Below are positions 1 through 5,297 of a stretch of 9,516 nucleotides of DNA, piece by piece. Location of the stretch: positions 1-9,516 of the forward strand of contig CAUHLX010000090.1 of NCBI GenBank assembly GCA_959606705.1. The letters are read 5' to 3'. The stretch is from an uncultured Bacillota bacterium (GTDB lineage Bacteria; Bacillota; Clostridia; Peptostreptococcales; Anaerovoracaceae). A program made the position numbers and the translations under genes. The notes beneath the pieces were generated by a model. It was not told the DNA's origin. It did not search any database and saw only the letters and a program-made list of their open reading frames with translations. Every line of letters starts with the position of its first letter. Position 1 is the stretch's first letter.

Positions 1-81
1 AAGGAGCATCTGGAGCAATATGAGCCGCTCTTCCGGCTGTATGGCCAGCGTATGGCTACCAAGGCGAAGGAATTATTTTAA
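1..81 (+). CDS. C-terminal end of an unidentified protein
   Basis: Frame 1 is open from the window edge and ends at TAA 79-81, encoding 26 residues that finish in RMATKAKELF. The tail is charged and looks helical, and I do not recognise a family. No classical terminator follows. A 12-bp A/T palindrome (74-85) spans the stop codon but has no GC stem. The next gene has its own promoter, so this gene is probably a separate unit. That it is coding is inferred only from the open frame and the clean stop before a promoter region. Confidence 0.45.
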   Translation, partial: KEHLEQYEPLFRLYGQRMATKAKELF

Positions 82-98
82 AATATTTTTAAAGTCCG

Positions 99-126
99 TT
101 TACTTTTAGACTCATCCTTTCTCTTT
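99..126 (+). promoter_or_regulatory. TcdR-type promoter of cargo gene 1
   Basis: The -35 element is TTTACT (99-104) and the -10 element CTCTTT (121-126), with a 16-bp spacer. The extended pattern GTTTAC-N14-TTTCTCTTTA followed by nnTnnTAGA recurs at identical spacing upstream of cargo 2 and of the sigma gene at 2801. From memory, the TTTACA/CTCTTT pair matches promoters read by the C. difficile toxin sigma factor TcdR. Assignment to the sigma factor in this window is inferred from motif sharing. Confidence 0.75.
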
Positions 127-134
127 AGTTGTTA

Positions 135-146
135 GACTTGCAAGTC
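135..146 (+). promoter_or_regulatory. Perfect palindrome GACTTGCAAGTC near cargo 1 transcription start
   Basis: This 12-bp perfect inverted repeat begins 8 bp after the -10 element and 28 bp before the start codon, so it should overlap or directly follow the transcription start. The same 12 bp lie at the same distance from the -10 of cargo 2 (7647-7658) and are absent from the sigma-gene copy of the promoter. It could be an operator for a dimeric DNA-binding protein or a 5' mRNA element (4-bp stem, 4-nt loop). Which of these it is cannot be told from the sequence. Confidence 0.65.
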
Positions 147-174
147 AATACAGCAAATGGAAAGGATGTTTTTT

Positions 175-1245
175 ATGGCAAATCCCACAATCAGAGATTC
201 TGTCATCAGCGGAACTGTCGGCGCAAAGCTGAACAGCTCAGTCCCTATTACAGGCCTGTCCTTCCGGCGCAGAGATGAGCGGCCCTATATCTATTCCAAT
301 TACCCTGAAGCGATGGGCAAAGATGGCAAAGGAGAGGCTTACGCGGAAAAAGGATATTATATCAACAAGCAGCAGATTGACGCGGGAGAGGCCCATATCT
401 TCTTCTCACACACCAATCACACTTCCAATATCTATAAGTTTGGTATCCAAGCCTATAACCCCTCCGCAAACCCCATCACCTTTACAGTAAAGAAATCCGC
501 CTATACCGCCGGCTGGGATTCGGCGGGAACCATCAGAGATTTTTATCAGTCCAACAATAATATCAGCCAACCAATCGATAAAGCAAAATATTGGTGGTTC
601 TGCAAGGACCAGACTATTAAAGCGAATAATCCTTTTAACGGCATTTACCGCATCCAGACCACCGGCCCGGTGATCATCACCTCCTATGTCTATTCCAATC
701 TAAGCAATATCGATGGGAATGAAAAAGCTTTTCCCCGTAATACGACTGTAGCTACCAGCTTAGGTCCGGTAACCGGCCTTGGGAAAGGCTATGTGATGCT
801 TCCCACGATCAACCTCTCCATCGGCGGCACGGACTATGACTTAAGCCAGAAGCCGTTTCATTATCACATCGCAGATGATAATAATCCGATCTACAATTCC
901 AGCACTGGCATCGGGGATCTCACCCCGATCAAATGCGTGACGGGTGAGACGGTCACCACCGGCCTGGGCAACTATACGACGGAGTACTCCTTCACGGTCA
1001 AGATCAACAACAACACGACCGCCGCGAAAACCGTTTACGGTTTTACCAGCGCTACCTCGGGCAGACCCTGCATTATATCCGGCGGCAGCGTTTCAGCGAA
1101 GGATCTGCAGGATTCCAGCTGGCGGTTCTTTCAGGAGTCCATTCCCGCCAAGACCACGAAGGAATTCCAGTTTTCCATCGCAAACGGCTCCTATGGAAAC
1201 GGGGCCCTGGTCAACGCCTTCAGCCTGAACGCGAACATCAAATAA
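175..1245 (+). CDS. Leaderless protein of unknown family, cargo 1 of the sigma/holin system
   Basis: This encodes 356 aa. An upstream in-frame ATG at 157 exists, but the ribosome site AAAGGA (161-166) lies 8 bp before ATG 175. The paralogue on the minus strand starts with the same ATGGC-AAT context, so 175 is preferred. I recognise no family. The protein is rich in Asn, Thr, Ser, Gly and aromatic residues, with alternating hydrophobic segments typical of secreted beta-sandwich proteins, and has no signal peptide or membrane segment. Blocks shared with cargo 2 include SNYPE (41-45), FFSHTNHT (76-83), KFGIQ-YN-ANPIT (88-102), GWDS (113-116), TGPVII (163-168), IDGNE (179-183) and a C-terminal part from LGNY (264) through AAKTVYGF (283-290), SSWRFFQESIPA (314-325) and AFSL (348-351). 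The TcdR-type promoter and nearby holin suggest an exported product. A surface or toxin-like role is inference. Confidence 0.85.
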   Translation: MANPTIRDSVISGTVGAKLNSSVPITGLSFRRRDERPYIYSNYPEAMGKDGKGEAYAEKGYYINKQQIDAGEAHIFFSHTNHTSNIYKFGIQAYNPSANPITFTVKKSAYTAGWDSAGTIRDFYQSNNNISQPIDKAKYWWFCKDQTIKANNPFNGIYRIQTTGPVIITSYVYSNLSNIDGNEKAFPRNTTVATSLGPVTGLGKGYVMLPTINLSIGGTDYDLSQKPFHYHIADDNNPIYNSSTGIGDLTPIKCVTGETVTTGLGNYTTEYSFTVKINNNTTAAKTVYGFTSATSGRPCIISGGSVSAKDLQDSSWRFFQESIPAKTTKEFQFSIANGSYGNGALVNAFSLNANIK

Positions 1246-1252
1246 GGAACCC

Positions 1253-1285
1253 AAAAGCCAGTACCGTACAGGTACTGGCTTTTTT
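1253..1285 (+). terminator. Rho-independent terminator after cargo 1
   Basis: A 13-bp perfect stem (1253-1265 with 1271-1283) encloses the 5-nt loop GTACA, and the 3' arm runs into a T tract. It lies 7 bp after the stop codon. It separates cargo 1 from the SLH gene, which has its own promoter. Confidence 0.92.
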
Positions 1286-1294
1286 AACAAATTC

Positions 1295-1323
1295 TTGCAA
1301 TTTCCAACTGAAAGTGCTATGGT
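1295..1323 (+). promoter_or_regulatory. Sigma-A type promoter of SLH gene 1
   Basis: TTGCAA (1295-1300) and TATGGT (1318-1323) are separated by 17 bp, with TG one base before the -10 (extended -10). The corresponding region of the SLH 2 gene also has GTGC directly before its -10. The TcdR-type motif is absent, so this SLH gene does not appear to be under the same sigma factor as its cargo neighbour. Confidence 0.5.
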
Positions 1324-1398
1324 TGCCTTGAGGGGAGATAACCAACACATGACCGCTCCTGGAAAGCTGACAGGGGCAACATCCGAGGAGGAATTGGT

Positions 1399-2547
1399 AT
1401 GAAGCGACTTTTTTCAGCGCTGTGTCTTTGTCTGTTTCTCTCATCCGCCCTGTTCCCGGCAAATGCTATGGTATATTATTCCGGCGGCATCCCCTACGGG
1501 ATGGGCGAGCACGCCTCCGTCTATTACCAGGGGCAGTATTATGAGAGGCAGAGCATGCTCGGTGACGATCAATTGGTTCTAAAGCTTTGCGCCGACAACG
1601 GCTGGACGCCGGCAAGCAATCTTACCTATCTTACACAGTTCCGATTTATCAACGGGAAAATCTACAATAAGGATTACCCCAACGGCCTGCCGCAGTACGA
1701 CTGGCTTTTAAACCGGCAGGAATACGTCTTTGAAATGGGCCGGGCGGCCGCTTTCCGCCGGGCATTTCCCACTTCTGAGGTTCCGCCCTACGCCGTCTTT
1801 ACGGATGTGTATCCCGCGGAGCATGAAATTGACGAAGCACTGCTGATGGTCTCGAATCCCAATCCCCGCTGGTATGACGACGGCATCCGCGTCTGCGTTC
1901 GGGAGGGATATTTTACCGGCTATTATGACGGAGTTACAACGAATTTTAAAAAGCCGGGTGAAGAAGGATATGAAGAGTATAAGCGCTATTCCTTCCGGCC
2001 GGAGCGGACGATGACCCGGGCAGAGGTGCTGTCAACGCTGATGCGCACCAGCTATCCAAAGGTTCGTGACTACGGGCATTTCTATTATGATGTTCCCGAG
2101 ACGGCCTGGTATTACGACTGTGTGGAGCGGGCCTTTGAAGCGGGTTTTATCGATGAATCTACGGACGCCTTCAACCCGGACGGCCCGGCCACCCGGGAGT
2201 TTGCAGCCCAGCTTTTATCTCACGTGATGAAAGGCTCTTCGTCAGATGTCCCTCTCTCCTTTACTGATGCGGCGGATCTTGCACCTGCCTGCCGGGACGG
2301 CGTTCAGAAATTACTGAACGGCGGGATTCTCCACGGTTATCCCGATAACACCTTCCGGCCCAAAGCGACAATTACACGCGCTGAATATGCGCAAATGTTG
2401 GGAACCATCATCGACCGGGATCTGCTGACCGGCGACACGGTGAATGAGATTTACGCAAAAGAGTATTCCCGGCGGTACTTCGAGGCCTCGCTCGAGGAGC
2501 AAGAGTTCTTTCATGATGAGGACATTCCCTACCCATTCTATGGTTGA
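1399..2547 (+). CDS. Secreted S-layer homology (SLH) domain protein 1
   Basis: This encodes 382 aa starting at ATG 1399, with ribosome site GAGGAGG 7 bp upstream. A signal peptide covers residues 1-23 (KR, hydrophobic LFSALCLCLFLSSALF, then ANA before Met24). A novel N-terminal region (about 24-130) contains GMGEHASVYYQGQYY and FINGKIY and is shared with SLH 2. Three SLH-type repeats follow. The first, about 133-216, is expanded by an insertion and ends in FRPERTMTRAEVLSTLMR. The second is about 228-277, with WYYDCVERAFEAGF and PATREFAAQLL. The third is about 287-336, with LHGYPDNTFRPKATITRAEY. SLH domains usually bind pyruvylated secondary cell-wall polymers, so the protein is probably wall-anchored. 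Its tail DIPYPFYG matches the end of SLH 2. It lies downstream of cargo 1 but is separated by a terminator and its own promoter. A role as cell-surface partner or receptor for the cargo is inference from the repeated pairing. Confidence 0.9.
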   Translation: MKRLFSALCLCLFLSSALFPANAMVYYSGGIPYGMGEHASVYYQGQYYERQSMLGDDQLVLKLCADNGWTPASNLTYLTQFRFINGKIYNKDYPNGLPQYDWLLNRQEYVFEMGRAAAFRRAFPTSEVPPYAVFTDVYPAEHEIDEALLMVSNPNPRWYDDGIRVCVREGYFTGYYDGVTTNFKKPGEEGYEEYKRYSFRPERTMTRAEVLSTLMRTSYPKVRDYGHFYYDVPETAWYYDCVERAFEAGFIDESTDAFNPDGPATREFAAQLLSHVMKGSSSDVPLSFTDAADLAPACRDGVQKLLNGGILHGYPDNTFRPKATITRAEYAQMLGTIIDRDLLTGDTVNEIYAKEYSRRYFEASLEEQEFFHDEDIPYPFYG

Positions 2548-2572
2548 TTTTTCTCAACTTCAAATTGATATT

Positions 2573-2617
2573 ATAAAAGATCACTTGGAGATCTATTCCG
2601 GTGATCTTTTATCTTTT
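2573..2617 (+). terminator. Terminator after SLH gene 1
   Basis: A 12-bp perfect stem (2573-2584 with 2601-2612) encloses a 16-nt loop, followed by T-rich sequence. The stem is A/T-rich at its base with a GATCAC core. It isolates the SLH gene from the sigma/holin operon. Confidence 0.75.
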
Positions 2618-2670
2618 AAATTGTTTTTCATAAGAGATAATCGCATATAATTCTATTTTTATTTAAATAT

Positions 2671-2699
2671 TTTACATCAATGATACCCGTTGTGATAAT
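2671..2699 (+). promoter_or_regulatory. Possible sigma-A promoter (P1) of the sigma/holin operon
   Basis: TTTACA (2671-2676), a 17-bp spacer and GATAAT (2694-2699) match the housekeeping consensus well. It lies upstream of the TcdR-type promoter and would supply basal transcription to start the autoregulatory loop. The 2548-2800 gap is A/T-rich, so chance matches are possible. Apart from the terminator and the two promoters I see nothing else in it. Confidence 0.45.
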
Positions 2700-2736
2700 A
2701 TCTAAAAACACATACTGCTTTTCAGCATTTTACCGG

Positions 2737-2764
2737 TTTACAATAACTATCCATTTTTCTCTTT
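2737..2764 (+). promoter_or_regulatory. TcdR-type promoter (P2) of the sigma/holin operon
   Basis: TTTACA (2737-2742), a 16-bp spacer and CTCTTT (2759-2764). The wider pattern GTTTAC-N14-TTTCTCTTTA (2736-2765), then nnTnnTAGA to 2774, has the same spacing as both cargo promoters. After TAGA the sequence diverges and the GACTTGCAAGTC palindrome is missing. The arrangement predicts that the sigma factor activates its own gene, as described for TcdR. Confidence 0.75.
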
Positions 2765-2800
2765 ATATTTTAGAACCGAAATAGATAGGAGAGAAAAAAT

Positions 2801-3355
2801 ATGGATATTAACACAGAGTTATACTCTCTTCTGCTAGCCGCTAAAAGTCATGATCAGCAGGCTTTGCTAGAGTTAATTACAAAATTTAGACCCCTAATCA
2901 AAAAGTATGGCTTTTATCTTCAATATGAAGACGCAGAACAGGATCTGACCGTTGCTTTGATTGAAATATTCAACCAGATGCCAGCGAAGCTTTTCGACGG
3001 CGAGATAAGCACATCCGTTTTTGCTGCGCTATCCTATATTAAAAAAGCAGTGAAAAATGAGTATATCGCTCTGTCAAGAAAGAAACGGATCGATTTCCGC
3101 CACTATATTTCTTATGAAGACTACTTGGAAGTCCCCGAATCAAATGATTTTACAAGTGATGTGGAATTCATCATTCAGCTTGACCACACAGCCCACTTTT
3201 TAAGCTCGGCACAGTTTCAAATTCTTCTTTTAAAATATTACTACGGATATAGTGAAACTGAAATCGCACGGAAATTACATATTTCGAAACAAGCGATCAG
3301 CCAGGCTCTCCGGAGGGCAATGAAAAAACTTTTGGGAGACGGGGGCTTACAATGA
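2801..3355 (+). CDS. Alternative RNA polymerase sigma factor, TcdR/UviA-like
   Basis: This encodes 184 aa starting at ATG 2801, with AGGAGAG 7 bp upstream. It is a small two-domain sigma factor. The region 2-like part, about 5-92, contains FRPLIKKYGFYLQYEDAEQD (29-48) followed by LTVALIEIF. The region 4-like part, about 125-177, has a helix-turn-helix GYSETEIARKLHISKQAISQ (149-168) that should contact the -35 element. The length, the FxPLIKK-Y-DA-DL pattern and the holin encoded immediately downstream fit the group of clostridial toxin/bacteriocin sigma factors (TcdR, UviA, BotR, TetR) better than ordinary ECF factors. It should direct RNA polymerase to the TTTAC-N16-CTCTTT promoters of itself and of both cargo genes. 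Its stop overlaps the holin start (ATGA). A phage-derived sigma-like regulator is the main alternative. No anti-sigma gene is visible. Confidence 0.85.
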   Translation: MDINTELYSLLLAAKSHDQQALLELITKFRPLIKKYGFYLQYEDAEQDLTVALIEIFNQMPAKLFDGEISTSVFAALSYIKKAVKNEYIALSRKKRIDFRHYISYEDYLEVPESNDFTSDVEFIIQLDHTAHFLSSAQFQILLLKYYYGYSETEIARKLHISKQAISQALRRAMKKLLGDGGLQ

Positions 3356-3792
3356 ATACGCTTAAGTTGCTCTTTTCGGCTGTCTGCGCCTGGCTTTCTG
3401 CAAAACTTGGAATTTTGGCCCCTCTTCTTGCAGTTTTATTTATTGTTTTGATTGTTGATTATTTAACAGGAATGATATCGGCATTTACAAATCAAGAGCT
3501 CAACTCGGAAATTGGGTTACGTGGTATTTTCAAAAAATCACTCTACATTATTTTGGTCTTGCTTGGATTAATTGTAGATTGGCTCTTTCTACTGCTTTCT
3601 GATTCTCTCCATTGGGATATTTCCATGACAACCTATTTTGGAATTCTAACAGCCATCTGGTTGATCATCAATGAACTAATCAGTATTTTAGAAAATTTGG
3701 GACGGATGGGTATCCCACTGCCTGCTTTTTTAAAAAAAGCGATCAAGAAACTGCGAGATGATCTTGACCAAAATTCTCAGGCAAAAAAATGA
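3352..3792 (+). CDS. Holin-like membrane protein, TcdE/UviB type (phage holin 4 family)
   Basis: This encodes 146 aa starting at ATG 3352, which overlaps the sigma stop by 4 bp and so suggests translational coupling. GGGGG at 3341-3345 may serve the ribosome. Three hydrophobic segments are seen at about 20-44, 63-84 and 94-113. Family hallmarks are DYLTG in segment 1 (36-40), the loop GLRGIFKKS (55-63), and SILENLGRMGIPLPAFLKKA (111-130) before a charged Lys-rich tail. Holins of this type form membrane pores in phage lysis. In C. difficile, TcdE is implicated in release of leaderless toxins. There are no endolysin, structural or other phage genes nearby, so a role in protein export is more likely than lysis. 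That it exports the two cargo proteins is inference from operon structure and shared promoters. Confidence 0.88.
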   Translation: MNTLKLLFSAVCAWLSAKLGILAPLLAVLFIVLIVDYLTGMISAFTNQELNSEIGLRGIFKKSLYIILVLLGLIVDWLFLLLSDSLHWDISMTTYFGILTAIWLIINELISILENLGRMGIPLPAFLKKAIKKLRDDLDQNSQAKK

Positions 3793-3812
3793 GACGCCTC
3801 GTCCCTCGAACA

Positions 3813-3841
3813 TTGACTTACCCTCCCGATCATTGTAGAAT
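3813..3841 (+). promoter_or_regulatory. Sigma-A promoter of guaA
   Basis: TTGACT (3813-3818), a 17-bp spacer and TAGAAT (3836-3841). The -10 forms one arm of an inverted repeat, TAGAAT-AAG-ATTCTA (3836-3850), followed at once by a second, GTATC-AAT-GATAC (3851-3863). These could be operator half-sites but are short. No terminator is visible after the holin gene, so some operon read-through into guaA is possible. Confidence 0.65.
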
Positions 3842-3887
3842 AAGATTCTAGTATCAATGATACAAGAACTAGAAGGAGGTCAACTTC

Positions 3888-5189
3888 ATGCAGCAGGACA
3901 TGATCATTATTTTAGACTTGGGCAGCGAGCAGAATACGCTGATTGCCCGGGAACTCCGCGCCTTGGGCGTATACAGTGAAATCCACCCCCACGACATCAC
4001 CGCCCAGCAGCTCAGTGAGCTGCCCAATGTCAAGGGTATCATTTTAAACGGCGGCCCCAACCGGGTGGTGGACGGCGTGTCCATCGATGCGGGAGACGCG
4101 GTTTATCAGAGCGGACTTCCCCTGTTCAGTGTGGACCATCCCGGCAGAAAGGCCTCTGAAACCGTCTGGCCTGCTGATGAGGCGTCGCGCAAAAAGCTGC
4201 TCTCCGACTTCGCATTCAATGTCTGCAAGGCGGGCAAGAACTGGAATATGAAGAACTTTATCGCCGACCAGGTGGAGTTGGTCCGCCGGCAGGTGGGTGA
4301 TAAGAAGGTTCTGCTCGCCCTGTCAGGCGGCGTGGACTCCTCTGTTGTGGCGGCGCTCCTCATCAAGGCCATCGGCAAGCAGCTCACCTGTGTCCACGTC
4401 AACCACGGCCTGCTGCGTAAGGGCGAGCCAGAACAGGTCGTACAGGTCTTCCGGGAGCAGCTCCAAGCAAATCTCATCTATGTAGACGCCGTGGAACGCT
4501 TCCTGACGAAGCTGGAAAACGTAGCCGATCCGGAGCAGAAGCGCAAGATTATCGGCGCGGAATTTATCCGTGTCTTCGAGGAAGAGGCCCGGAAGCTGGA
4601 TGGTATTCAGTTCCTGGCCCAGGGCACCATCTACCCCGATATCGTGGAGAGCGGCACCAAAACCGCAAAAATGGTCAAATCCCACCACAACGTGGGCGGT
4701 CTTCCTGAGGACTTGCAGTTTGAGCTGGTAGAGCCGCTCAAGATGCTCTTCAAGGATGAGGTGCGGGCCTGCGGTGTGGAACTTGGCCTGCCCGACAGTA
4801 TGGTCTATCGGCAGCCCTTCCCCGGCCCCGGCCTGGGTGTGCGCTGTCTGGGCGCCATCACGCGGGAGCGTCTGGAGGCGGTCCGGGAGTCGGATGCCAT
4901 TTTGCGGGAGGAATTTGAGAGAGTCGGCCTTGCGGGGAAGGTCTGGCAGTATTTCACCGTCGTTCCCGACTTTAAGTCGGTGGGCGTGCGGGACAATGCC
5001 CGCTGCTTTGAGTACCCGGTGATTCTCCGGGCCGTCAATACTATCGACGCCATGACCGCCTCTGTAGAACAGGTGGAATGGCCGGTGCTGGAGCGGATCA
5101 CCGAACGGATCACCCATGAGGTGCCGGGCGTCAACCGCGTATTATATGATTTAACCCCCAAGCCCGTCGGGACTATTGAGTGGGAGTAA
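3888..5189 (+). CDS. guaA: GMP synthase with a degenerate glutaminase domain
   Basis: This encodes 433 aa starting at ATG 3888 behind AAGGAGGT, 7 bp upstream. It makes GMP from XMP, ATP and a nitrogen donor, the last step of guanine nucleotide synthesis. The ATP pyrophosphatase part is intact: P-loop SGGVDSS (146-152), GLLR (174-177), AQGTIYPD (244-251), KSHHNVGGLP (264-273), and the dimerisation part with RQPFPGPGLGVR (308-319), ending in TIEWE. The N-terminal class I amidotransferase part is only about 110 aa. It keeps the first strand and oxyanion-side glycines (IILNGGP, 51-57), but where GVCYG with the catalytic Cys should be there is FSVDHPG (80-86). The later HGD and FHPE segments are gone. 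Typical proteins have about 510-525 aa. The enzyme is therefore predicted to use free ammonia or a separate glutaminase. A similar short form may be normal in related gut Clostridia. Confidence 0.95.
   Translation: MQQDMIIILDLGSEQNTLIARELRALGVYSEIHPHDITAQQLSELPNVKGIILNGGPNRVVDGVSIDAGDAVYQSGLPLFSVDHPGRKASETVWPADEASRKKLLSDFAFNVCKAGKNWNMKNFIADQVELVRRQVGDKKVLLALSGGVDSSVVAALLIKAIGKQLTCVHVNHGLLRKGEPEQVVQVFREQLQANLIYVDAVERFLTKLENVADPEQKRKIIGAEFIRVFEEEARKLDGIQFLAQGTIYPDIVESGTKTAKMVKSHHNVGGLPEDLQFELVEPLKMLFKDEVRACGVELGLPDSMVYRQPFPGPGLGVRCLGAITRERLEAVRESDAILREEFERVGLAGKVWQYFTVVPDFKSVGVRDNARCFEYPVILRAVNTIDAMTASVEQVEWPVLERITERITHEVPGVNRVLYDLTPKPVGTIEWE
5154..5185 (+). repeat. Direct repeat copy 1 (putative att site within the guaA 3' end)
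   Basis: These 32 bp inside the last codons of guaA recur exactly at 7758-7789. The wider match is 5141-5189 with 7745-7793, 45 of 49 identical. The guaA 3' end is a known integration target for tyrosine-recombinase islands. Here it would be the left junction of the 2.6-kb insertion. Confidence 0.8.
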
Positions 5190-5195
5190 ATACAA

Positions 5196-5233
5196 ATTGC
5201 CTCAGAACTTAACAAGTTCTGAGGCAATATTTA
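5196..5233 (+). terminator. Terminator after guaA
   Basis: A 15-bp perfect stem (5196-5210 with 5214-5228) with a 3-nt loop, followed by ATTTATTCTT. It starts 6 bp after the guaA stop and lies just inside the putative island. Confidence 0.85.
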
Positions 5234-5245
5234 TTCTTATGGGGA

Positions 5246-5273
5246 TTGACAACTAATTCCAGTGTGCTAAACT
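5246..5273 (+). promoter_or_regulatory. Sigma-A type promoter of SLH gene 2
   Basis: TTGACA (5246-5251), a 16-bp spacer and TAAACT (5268-5273), with TGC directly before the -10 (extended -10). It resembles the SLH 1 promoter more than the cargo promoters. Confidence 0.65.
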
Positions 5274-5297
5274 GAAGTCAACGAAGGAGGGATTGTT

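Noticed and set aside
74..85. Perfect palindrome TATTTTAAAATA over the stop codon of the first partial gene
   Set aside because: It is only A/T, so it is weak as a terminator stem and easily arises by chance.
157..174. ATG 157 as the start of cargo 1, adding six residues
   Set aside because: It lacks a ribosome site, while ATG 175 has AAAGGA 8 bp upstream and matches the start context of the paralogue.
4323..5117. A 264-aa minus-strand open frame opposite guaA
   Set aside because: It is a shadow of the strongly conserved guaA coding sequence, with no ribosome site or family motif.
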